Origin: Trichostrongylus colubriformis
Taxonomy: Eukaryota; Nematoda; Chromadorea; Rhabditida; Trichostrongylidae
Assembly: GCA_963978905.1 (NCBI GenBank)
Contig: OZ022257.1
Location: forward strand, 55,446,873 to 55,510,872
DNA: 64,000 nt
Direction of reading: 5' to 3'
Part shown: in pieces, positions 58,401 through 64,000 of the stretch
Numbering within the stretch: the first letter of the stretch is position 1
Layout of the letters: each line of letters begins with the position of its first letter
Notes under the pieces: generated by a model
What the model was told of the DNA's origin: nothing
Database searches by the model: none
The model's input: the letters and a program-made list of their open reading frames with translations, nothing else
Position numbers and translations under genes: made by a program

Positions 58401-61400
58401 AACCCCATCCCAATGGCTCGTCGAATGGACATTTGAGATTGCTTAGATGAGTTTAACGATCTTCCATGAGGAGCTGCTTGAAAACTTTCAAAAGGGCTTG
58501 AAACTCATGTTCCCTTCGACTTATTTGAATACATTTCAGGCACAATTACAACGTCTCGCACATTCAATGAATCAGCTGAGGCTCTTATTACGGTCACAGT
58601 TACGGATCCAGTGGCAGAACAGAGCACGCAAGTGAATTTGACAGTATCTGTCACATCACCCACTGTGCACAGTGTCACCTTTATGGAACGACAGCACTCA
58701 GGCAGTGTGAAAAAAACCGATGCTGTCGGTGAGTTGTTGCTCATGTAGCCCCATTCAGTTTGAGAGGTCTCCGTGACGGTGTATCCCCAATCAGATTTGA
58801 GCATAACGCGAAACAGGGAGTTTTAAGCCACTCTTATCCAAGGTCATGCATGGGTTGGAGGACTCCTAAAAAAAATGTGTTCTGAGTAGAAAAAGGGGCA
58901 TTGTTCGTTGGATTTGTGGAAGAAACCCGAACGAACGACCACCTTTTTTAATGATATCGAGGATTTTTAATGATATCTCTAATGATTTTAATATCCTTAA
59001 TGATTTTTAATGATTTTCAATGATATCATTTTTAATGATAATTATGCTTTGTACGAGTTAGCAAATGATTTTTAATGATATTTTTTTTGATAATTATGCT
59101 TTGTACGAGTTAGCAACATTATGAATGACGGATACTATGATTCGTAGATTGACAACTTCTTTGGAACAGCTCTAGCAACACCTAGGGATTGAATGATGGC
59201 GGTCGTATTGCCGGGGTCGGTTTGGTCATCTTTAAAAAATCTACCTCATTGCAACGTTTGACCGTGTCCCCTAACCGCTAGCGTAGGGTATCAGCAACCG
59301 TTGAATTTCATAGTCAGTTTTATAGTTTGCCAGAGTATTATTCGGTTATGATTTTTGTTGTCCGCTGATATTGGCGGGAGCCCGCGACGCGAAGGTTTTC
59401 TTAAAGGCACCGGGAGGGGGGCAAGGGCGGAATAACGTTTACGAAAACAATGGCGTCTGAAAACAAACATATGGGTTCGGTAGATACAATGTGTAACGAA
59501 ACCGGCGTTGAAAAACGCTCCACAGGGAGCTATTTGCCCCCAGGGCGCGCTTCCGTCCGAACTGCAAGCTTCCGTGGCCGAGCCACGCTTCGTTCGTTTT
59601 AAAACTTGTCTTTGGCCTGATGTAACCTTATTTTTGAATTATTTCCTCTTTACTGTTTTCTAGTGACATATTTTACTTGTTTACTTATGGATCTTCTTAA
59701 TTGTGCATTTCTATACCTGAAAATCTCAGAAGGGTCAAGTAAAGTCGGGGGGGAGACGCAATTTTGCGTCGACGTCGAAGCTCCTTTCCCTTACTAGGCT
59801 TAGGCTAAAATTGATATCGCCTCCTCCCACATTAAAAAGCATCTGTCATAGCATAGGTCTCATCTGCTTTAGCCTAACCCTAGGAAGGGAAAGAAGCTTT
59901 GAAGTGGGTGAAAATTTTGCGTCTCCCCCCCCCCCCCGACTTTATTTGACCCGTAAGTACATCTAGAAACAATATAAGAAAGAACAAAGTAAAAACTCAA
60001 GGAAAAAACAAATCTGTAATAGAACCATCTTCTTTTTGCACCATGCCAAGGCGTCAAATTGGCGAGTTTGTGCAATGGCGGCCAGTCAAACTCGTCCACA
60101 CTACGTCTGTTCTACAGTAAGCCAAAATTACCCCCTCCTGGTGTCTTTAAGGATGTTGAATTGGGCGGACTCGGTTCCGTCCGAGACCAAAGCTTTTGCC
60201 GCTAACTCTGAATTTTTGTAACAACTTATGTATCGCAGGCTGCGACGAAAATCAGCAGCTAACAAAACACAGGGCTGAAAACATCCAGTCAGGTTTTCAT
60301 CTTCACGGTTTCGTGCCGATACTAGTCAAAAGGCTCAACATATTCGTGTAAGTGCTGATGAGTAACGATAAATATACCATTCAGAAGCTGACTTAAGATG
60401 AAAAGGGTCTCGATAGCGTAATGGATTAGCACATATGCCCGAAGGACATGGGGTGCGAGTTCTAGACCCGTCCCGGAAAAGGGTTTTGTCCACAAATCAG
60501 CCTCGTCAAACACATTGAGCACAAAGGTCTATAGGAAAAGGTTAGGTCAAAAGAGTAGTCGACATCAACCTAGGGGTTTAGCTGTTTTGTGTCTTAGTCT
60601 GCCTTATGCTGACTTTCTTTACCTCAAGGATTAACATCTTGGGCAATTTGGAAGTAAAATAAAATGAAAAACAAATGAAAATAAGCCACAAAAATGGCAA
60701 AAGTATAGAAAGTACAGTGGTCACAGTCACAATGTCCAGTATGTAAAATAAATTACTGTTATTCAACAATCTCTTTTAATCAAAATTGACCCCTGCGTAG
60801 ACCACTAGATCCAGAAATAGTGAATCTTCATAAAAACGACTATGACTGTCAGGAACTTCTATTCACGCGTCGTTCCCATGTCCCATGCCGCCGCAATCAC
60901 GTCCTCTCTGCAATACTCATGGAGTTTATCGAAAGGTGATAGTGCAGAAAAATCGGATTTTCGATTCAGTCTTCATTTTTAAGGTACGACACTGATGGGA
61001 GTGACGGCAAAAGCTGATCGTGGAGAAGTGGTCAAGTCATATAGCCTTGAAGGCACCGACGCCATGTTCTTCACTGTGGATAATCAGGTAGAACGGATGC
61101 AGCTATGGGCTGCGGCTCCCCCATCACCTCAATTACTTGTTCATTCAATTAACTGAGAAAGAATAGTGTCTAGGGTGCAATCAGCCTCAAAGACTCAATC
61201 GAAGACGTCCCTCGATCCGAACTGAATTTTGTCGTAAGAGCTAGCGATTCGAAAATATCAAGTACAGTACCTGTGAGTTTAAGAAAATGGAACAAAAGCC
61301 CTGAGTCGTATAACACTTGAGATTACAGATCCATATTACGGTACAGACATCGCAGGAGGATACTGAACTGGTGTTCGAGAAGAGTTCATATGAAGTGAAA

Positions 61401-63735
61401 GTGATGGAAAATATACCTGTCAATGGATACGTGTTACAGCCAAAGGTATCCCATTTCCCACAGAATTCTATAATGCCCAAATTCTCTTTAAATTACTTTA
61501 CAGCTTGTCAATTCTGATTTGGGTGGAATTGAATACACAATAGAAGCACTAAACGACGCCACCATCATAAAGGATCTGCTCGACATTGATTCAGACGGAC
61601 GTGTCACAATCAAGGATGAATTGCAGGGTGAGCTTCGAGTTATTTTGAACCAGTTGGCTGGCGCACACTACTGTGCGCGAAACACCATGTGCGTCAGTAG
61701 GTCGGCCTGTATTGCTCCTTTTCTTGAGGACTGAGTATTTCAGTGCACACCCAGCCCACCGTGGGCGGAGCTTAAATTGGTCCATGTGTGATCTTCACTT
61801 CTTGTCCCATGCTCCACCCATCCAAACTTGTCCCCATCTCCACAAGTCGTTTTTCATGTACGTCCAAGCTCCGCCCACCACTACAAATCCTCCGCCCGCT
61901 GCGCCCTGCGTTGTTTTCTGACCTTCAGAAACTCATCCCTTACCTTGATCCATCTTATCCCTACGTTTGGGGCACATTCGAACCCAAAACAATTTTTGAC
62001 CATTCCACGGCGGCCCCTCCCATTATGGGCGGAGCTTGACTTGGTCCATGTGTGGTCTTTACTTAGTGTCCCATGCCCTACCCATACCACATTTGTCCCA
62101 TCTCCACAGGTCGTTTTTCATGCAACGTCCAAGCTCCGCCCACCACTGCAAATGCTCAGCCCGCTGTGCCCTGCATTCTTTCTTGACCTTCAGAAACTCA
62201 TCGCTGACCTTAATCCATCTTCTCCCTACGTTTGGAGCACGTTCGAACGCAATCAACAATTTTCGGGCTGAAAACCAAACATTCCAGTGCACACCCCGCC
62301 CACCGTGGGCGGAGCTTGACTTGGTCCATGTGTGGTCTTTACTTAGTGTCCCATGCCCTACCCATACCACATTTGTCCCATCTCCACAGGTCGTTTTTCA
62401 TGCAACGTCCAAGCTCCGCCCACCACTGCAAATGCTCAGCCCGCTGTGCCCTGCATTCTTTCTTGACCTTCAGAAACTCATCGCTGACGCTTTGCGTCGC
62501 CTAGTGTCGCCAAATGTCGCTTTTTGTCATCCTACGCCACCTGATGTACTTCATGTAGCAGGGACAACGCTATGGATCGCCACGACGTATTCTGGGAAGC
62601 CGTTCACGGCTTTGTTTTACTATCACTCATCGTACCGTCGGTTTTCTGTTACCATGTCGCTTGGTGTTGCCCATTGTCGCTGAATCGAACTTTATTTGAA
62701 AGCAGAGAAATTTGAATTGTCCACCGCTTCTTTAAATACATAGTCTTGTAGTGCGTTCTCAGTGAGAATGTCTCTAAGGGTCGCTTATGCCGCTTCTTGT
62801 CGCCTGCTGTCGTTAGGACGTACTCTATGTGCTAGAAACGAAGATTCAGCGCGCCGATGTCTGCTCATTCCTAGTGTTTTACTTTAACTTCCATTCTTCT
62901 TTCTTTAGGATATGTAGGAAGGCATGAATTCCAAATACGTGCCACACAAGGCAAACGTCGTGCGACAGCCGACGTAAAACTGCACATACTGGAGGCCTAT
63001 AGATGCGTTCCAATGTTTTTGGGAGATGAAAACACAGAATTCACAGTTAGAGAGGTTCGTTTTGGTCATTCTCATGGCTATTTTGACATGCTATTCAACT
63101 AGAAATTCGTATGATTTCCAGAACAGTCCTGTCGGTACTGAAATCGGTACTGTGTCTGCTGCAAAGCTTGATAGCAAATGTGAATTGAAATATCATTTAT
63201 GGGATCCGCTCACGTATAAGTACACCAACCAAACCGACATCGTCTCTATTGACGTGAGCACCGGTCAACTTCAAACTCGGGTACAATTCGATTACGAGGA
63301 AATGTCAATGTACCCGGTATGTGTGCCATTCGCAGCGTTTTTTCTTCCTCCGAGTCTTTTCCAAGAAACTTTCAATTGCTAGGGACCAGACGAGCAAAGA
63401 AAAAGAGATATATAAAAAAGTGTGGTGGTGCTACAATCGTGTCTTTTATGTCTCTTTTGCTCCTTCTCGTTCTTCTGGGCTCTGGCTAGTCTCAATTGTC
63501 CCGAATATTATCACGACGTTGAGCCGTACAATGAACGAATAATGTAGAAGAAAATTGAGAAACCATCCATGAATCTTCAACGGATTGCCGATTAATTTAC
63601 GGGTGATTACGTTTCCAGTTGGTCCTGGGTCTTCAAGCTGGTGCACACCAATTCGTGCAGTTGGCGAGTACTCTACGAGTATTAGACGTTGACGATCATC
63701 CACTTATGGCAGTGCTTGAGAAGGTTGCTGTTGAG
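46389..63735 (+). CDS. Large cadherin-superfamily protein, N-terminal 997 codons (3' end beyond window)
   Basis: Exons joined: 46389-46479, 47821-47915, 52328-52471, 53010-53186, 53303-53509, 54038-54134, 54221-54306, 54956-55102, 55164-55352, 55405-55534, 55653-55694, 56527-56796, 57811-57884, 57979-58129, 58540-58728, 60984-61087, 61174-61272, 61329-61445, 61504-61627, 62909-63054, 63122-63316, 63619-63735. They total 2991 nt in one frame. A signal peptide (1-27) is followed by at least six to eight cadherin-like repeats; clear signatures are FSIHPKTGILMAQ, YSFTVPAGETLIGTV, TLSDADEDATV, FEKSSYEVKVMENIPVNG and VLDVDDHP. Most early repeats lack the LDRE and DxNDN calcium motifs; only the last (DYEE, DVDDHP) looks canonical. 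No membrane segment is reached. The role is likely adhesion, polarity or axon guidance, as for nematode cdh genes; the orthologue is not assigned. Several introns hold mobile elements. Confidence 0.88.
47821..47915 (+). CDS. Cadherin exon 2: start of mature protein
   Basis: Acceptor TTATTCAG, phase 1; encodes DIIKAPITTFHLPSNAQPND and ends LPLQVDA before GTAAGT, phase 0. It links the signal peptide to the exon 4.4 kb downstream. Confidence 0.72.
49108..49838. mobile_element. Possible ~730-bp inverted-repeat element
   Basis: The left end GGGTGCCAAAAAAAAGTAAT and the right end ATTACTTTTTCTTTGGCG are imperfect inverted matches over about 24 bp. A 173-codon frame inside (49288-49809) shows no recognisable transposase. 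It abuts another MITE at about 49844. Tc1-like origin is a guess. Confidence 0.4.
49844..50082. mobile_element. MITE related to the 9360 element
   Basis: About 30-bp terminal repeats containing TACTTACTCCGGAAAATCGC at the left and its inverse at the right. The interior shares GCGAGTGCCAGTGGCAGGGC, AGCAATCGATTCG and a GGCGCCGYGAGTG block with 9360-9600, but the ends differ. I see no target duplication. Confidence 0.72.
51248..51335 (-). repeat. Possible tRNA-derived (SINE-like) fragment
   Basis: On the minus strand GTGGCTCATTGGTAGTGTTC (A-box-like) is followed about 30 bp on by CCGTGGGTTTGCTCCCCGTC (B-box-like). No full cloverleaf. Cadherin intron 2. Confidence 0.3.
52328..52471 (+). CDS. Cadherin exon 3
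   Basis: Acceptor TTTGAAG (AAG type), phase 0; encodes GSEDVAISLEPPSETVVVSP and PIHLLVIDPQKLRNQGGEKL. Ends AAG before GTACGT. The acceptor is weak; the fit to the neighbouring exons supports it. Confidence 0.72.
53010..53186 (+). CDS. Cadherin exon 4
   Basis: Acceptor CTTTTTAG; 59 codons beginning LHALTLIAGKEQEVPIEIQA and ending FNEREIAIVK, phase 0 at both ends. The acidic linker-like stretch has no canonical DxNDN. Confidence 0.82.
53303..53509 (+). CDS. Cadherin exon 5
   Basis: Acceptor CTTTCAG; 69 codons from LKSEPPPETRFSLIGPLAER to TTLTFKAD. RFTVTKEGQLVYLTAIPCET fits strands of a cadherin repeat (F-V..-G-L), with two Cys pairs (CETPC). Phase 0 at both ends. Confidence 0.85.
54038..54134 (+). 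CDS. Cadherin exon 6
   Basis: Acceptor ATATTTAG; encodes GNEQLRFVNAPYNAVVEEET, the F..APY...V.E A-strand signature of a new cadherin repeat. Ends phase 1 before GTGAGA. Confidence 0.85.
54221..54306 (+). CDS. Cadherin exon 7
   Basis: Acceptor TTTTCAG, phase 1; encodes GAKGEVIYTLQDTTGLFSIH then PKTGILMAQ, the Y.L.D..G.F.I.P.TG.L core of a cadherin repeat. The expected LDRE after the Leu is absent. Confidence 0.92.
54956..55102 (+). CDS. Cadherin exon 8
   Basis: Acceptor ATTACAG; encodes HPEFLTRAGLGSQINLTVTA, then TDKKATATTLISVSLL, matching the L.V.A.D.......V.V.V end of a repeat, and runs into the next repeat at FNFAK. The donor GTCGGC is weak, but phase and homology fit. Confidence 0.85.
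55164..55352 (+). CDS. Cadherin exon 9
   Basis: Acceptor AATTCAG; encodes DSYSFTVPAGETLIGTVKLV and later AVSIDDNGVLYHQREPEKES. This is the Y.F.V....G..(I)GTV and I...G.L pattern of a cadherin repeat, with QREPEKE where LDRE is expected. Phase 0. Confidence 0.93.
55405..55534 (+). CDS. Cadherin exon 10
   Basis: Acceptor CATTTAG; begins VSARSTDGQYFVATTWAQVA, the end strands of the repeat, then GLHSYPLKVNGSTERMAVMS. Ends phase 1 before GTGAGT. Confidence 0.85.
55653..55694 (+). CDS. Cadherin exon 11, 42 nt
   Basis: Acceptor TTTCCAG, phase 1; encodes TPISLAYFETDPDG. The donor GTTTAG at 55695 is poor, but it is the one that keeps phase with exon 12, giving ETDPDGTTRGSKLSTITL across the join. The downstream intron carries a mariner relic. 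Confidence 0.65.
55761..56450 (+). pseudogene. Mariner transposase relic in cadherin intron 11
   Basis: Encodes a HTH-region remnant ending NGEIDMKDKPRSG, jumps directly to the catalytic core (GMLFHEVLVQGKTFTA), then LLHDNARSHVAKSTQ and GWDVLPHHSYSADIVPSNNH. About 100 residues between PRSG and the core, with the first catalytic Asp, are missing. The third catalytic Asp of the usual PSDYH is Asn (PSNNH). A frameshift follows. No clean terminal repeats found. Confidence 0.82.
56527..56796 (+). CDS. Cadherin exon 12
   Basis: Acceptor TTTTTCAG, phase 1; encodes TTRGSKLSTITLSDADEDAT, FRVQMTGQQAQLSLNKPIVD and LTLELSAQDLAHPNEPVV, almost a full cadherin repeat. Its frame is open upstream through the intronic transposase relic to 55761. 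Ends phase 1 before GTACAT. Confidence 0.92.
57228..57600. mobile_element. Palindromic MITE, copy 3, right end truncated (cadherin intron 12)
   Basis: Begins GAGGAATCGTCCACGGAAAA and follows copy 2 closely through the GGGTGGGCGGGGCCTCC and GGAGACGCATTGTAGGAACA centre. The inverted half runs to TTCGCGTGAAACTTTGCACG, after which the terminal part is lost. Confidence 0.78.
57655..57766. mobile_element. Fragment of the 27064-type MITE
   Basis: GAGGTGCAGAGATGACGCAG and GGCAACGAGGCAGTGTGG match the minus strand of 27064-27238, and the right side AGTATGACCGCGGCCT resembles its terminus. In cadherin intron 12. Confidence 0.5.
57811..57884 (+). CDS. Cadherin exon 13
   Basis: Acceptor TTATTTCAG, phase 1; encodes VIKHVIVVRKHRMAAEKPLP then FEFIK, bridging two repeats. 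Ends phase 0 before GTACAA. Confidence 0.8.
57979..58129 (+). CDS. Cadherin exon 14
   Basis: Acceptor AATTAAG (AAG type); encodes VPKTIEISGDADVGTIVYRP and the repeat core VFTYDIDSSLDAFNIDNVTG. Ends phase 1 before GTACGT. Confidence 0.87.
58540..58728 (+). CDS. Cadherin exon 15
   Basis: Acceptor CATTTCAG, phase 1; encodes TITTSRTFNESAEALITVTV, then TDPVAEQSTQVNLTVSVTSP, the closing strands of a repeat, and the start of another. Several possible N-glycosylation sites. Ends phase 1 before GTGAGT. Confidence 0.92.
58950..59115. repeat. TTTTTAATGATA-rich tandem repeat (cadherin intron 15)
   Basis: Several TTTTTAATGAT units, then a duplicated segment containing GATAATTATGCTTTGTACGA (at about 59036 and 59088). 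Confidence 0.75.
59405..60146. mobile_element. 742-bp TTAA-type element, copy 2, in cadherin intron 15
   Basis: Same ends as copy 1, with TTAA intact at 59401-59404 and 60147-60150. It differs from copy 1 by scattered substitutions, a shorter C tract and a short insertion near 59745-59765. Both copies lie in the same orientation. Confidence 0.88.
60984..61087 (+). CDS. Cadherin exon 16
   Basis: Acceptor TTTTTAAG, phase 1; encodes GTTLMGVTAKADRGEVVKSY and SLEGTDAMFFTVDNQ, the G..(L)..V.A.D.....Y.L.G.D...F.V.....G pattern of a repeat. Ends phase 0 before GTAGAA. Confidence 0.9.
61174..61272 (+). CDS. Cadherin exon 17
   Basis: Acceptor GTGTCTAG; encodes GAISLKDSIEDVPRSELNFV, then VRASDSKISSTVP, closing a repeat (L.V.A.D). 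Phase 0. Confidence 0.9.
61329..61445 (+). CDS. Cadherin exon 18
   Basis: Acceptor ATTACAG; encodes IHITVQTSQEDTELVFEKSS, then YEVKVMENIPVNGYVLQPK, a textbook cadherin F....Y...V.EN.P.G A-strand. Phase 0. Confidence 0.95.
61504..61627 (+). CDS. Cadherin exon 19
   Basis: Acceptor TTTACAG; encodes LVNSDLGGIEYTIEALNDAT and LLDIDSDGRVTIKDELQG, the Y.I.....F.ID...G.(V)...L core. Ends phase 1 before GTGAGC. Confidence 0.93.
61741..62490. repeat. Tandem array of three GC-palindrome repeat units (cadherin intron 19)
   Basis: Units start with the GGGCGGAGCTT landmark at about 61763, 62028 and 62308, so the period is 265-280 bp. Units 2 and 3 appear identical over about 180 bp (62028-62210 and 62308-62490). 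The array creates spurious ORFs up to 215 codons that are not genes. Confidence 0.88.
62490..62830. repeat. Degenerate TGTCGC-rich minisatellite
   Basis: Short irregular repeats of (G/C)TGTCGC or GTCGCCT-like units: GCGTCGCCTAGTGTCGCCAA, CATGTCGCTTGGTGTTGCCC, CTTGTCGCCTGCTGTCG. Unit spacing is irregular. Confidence 0.45.
62909..63054 (+). CDS. Cadherin exon 20
   Basis: Acceptor TTCTTTAG, phase 1; encodes YVGRHEFQIRATQGKRRATA, then CVPMFLGDENTEFTVRE, ending one repeat and opening the next. Phase 0 before GTTCGT. Confidence 0.92.
63122..63316 (+). CDS. Cadherin exon 21
   Basis: Acceptor ATTTCCAG; encodes NSPVGTEIGTVSAAKLDSKC and VSIDVSTGQLQTRVQFDYEE. It continues the EN-SPVGT signature and has DYEE where LDRE/LDYE is expected. 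Phase 0. Confidence 0.94.
63619..63735 (+). CDS. Cadherin exon 22 (last complete exon in window)
   Basis: Acceptor TTTCCAG; encodes LVLGLQAGAHQFVQLASTLR, then VLDVDDHPLMAVLEKVAVE. VLDVDDHP is the only near-canonical calcium linker (DxNDN/DVDDN type) seen. Ends phase 0 before GTGGGT; the next exon lies beyond 64000. Confidence 0.9.
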
Positions 63736-64000
63736 GTGGGTCTATTCATCTTAGTGCTACGAAAATTCATCGGACACATTTATATTCGTTTAAGCGTCGC
63801 AACATGGTTAGGTAGCGTTCATAGTGGTGGAACTAGCGTATTTGGGAAAACTGCGGAGTTTGCGGAGAATGATAAAGATCGTATCGACTGGGGGGGACGC
63901 GGAGTTGGCGTTTTTGTGTAAATGCAGAATTGTGAAATGTGCGAAAAAGTATCAGATATGTATCGCTTTCAACGCTCCGAAGAGAGCAGAAGACCAGAGA

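Noticed and set aside
60405..60469. tRNA-like sequence (GGGTCTCGATAGCGTAATGG ... AGACCC)
   Set aside because: The A-box-like stretch and a 6-bp terminal pairing are present, but the T arm lacks its 3' strand and the total is about 65 nt. Not a functional tRNA; perhaps a SINE remnant.
61828..62683. ORFs of 147 and 215 codons overlapping at 61828-62683
   Set aside because: They lie wholly in the tandem repeat array and repeat the same translated units; the repeats keep the frames open.

Overview
The window reads as nuclear DNA of a nematode, most likely a clade V (strongylid-type) parasite. The evidence is short exons with TTTCAG-type acceptors, long repeat-filled introns, a Patched-related (PTR) gene of the kind expanded in nematodes, and dense MITE and mariner relics. 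The species cannot be named from this sequence. Nothing looks bacterial or viral: there are no operons, rRNA genes or CRISPR arrays.

Layout: (1) 1-14820 holds no gene I can support; it carries repeats, a decayed mariner, a nested MITE and one unexplained minus-strand ORF at 5670-6116. (2) 14821-41393 (+) is a complete PTR gene. I joined 17 exons by hand at GT/AG boundaries; all phases agree and give exactly 904 codons (903 aa plus stop). The product has about 12 membrane segments and a sterol-sensing domain. (3) 41394-46388 is intergenic, with a TTAA-flanked element and a mariner-type element. (4) 46389 to the right edge (+) is the 5' part of a large cadherin-superfamily gene. It has a signal peptide and at least 22 phase-consistent exons (997 codons), and continues beyond 64000.

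The two genes share orientation but are not an operon, since 5 kb separates them. Both would act at the cell surface: the PTR protein in membrane sterol/lipid or hydrophobic-cargo handling and cuticle or apical-membrane work (family knowledge), the cadherin in adhesion or polarity.

The most distinctive part of the window is its mobile-element record. At least five terminal-inverted-repeat elements of 78 to 1717 bp have perfect or near-perfect 9-bp target duplications (Mutator-like). One 78-bp hairpin sits inside a TTAA-flanked element whose unoccupied relative lies 12 kb away. A ~730-bp TTAA element is present twice, about 14.8 kb apart, near the cadherin gene. Mariner ends lie within 20-35 bp of two PTR splice acceptors, and a mariner transposase relic lies in a cadherin intron in frame with the next exon.
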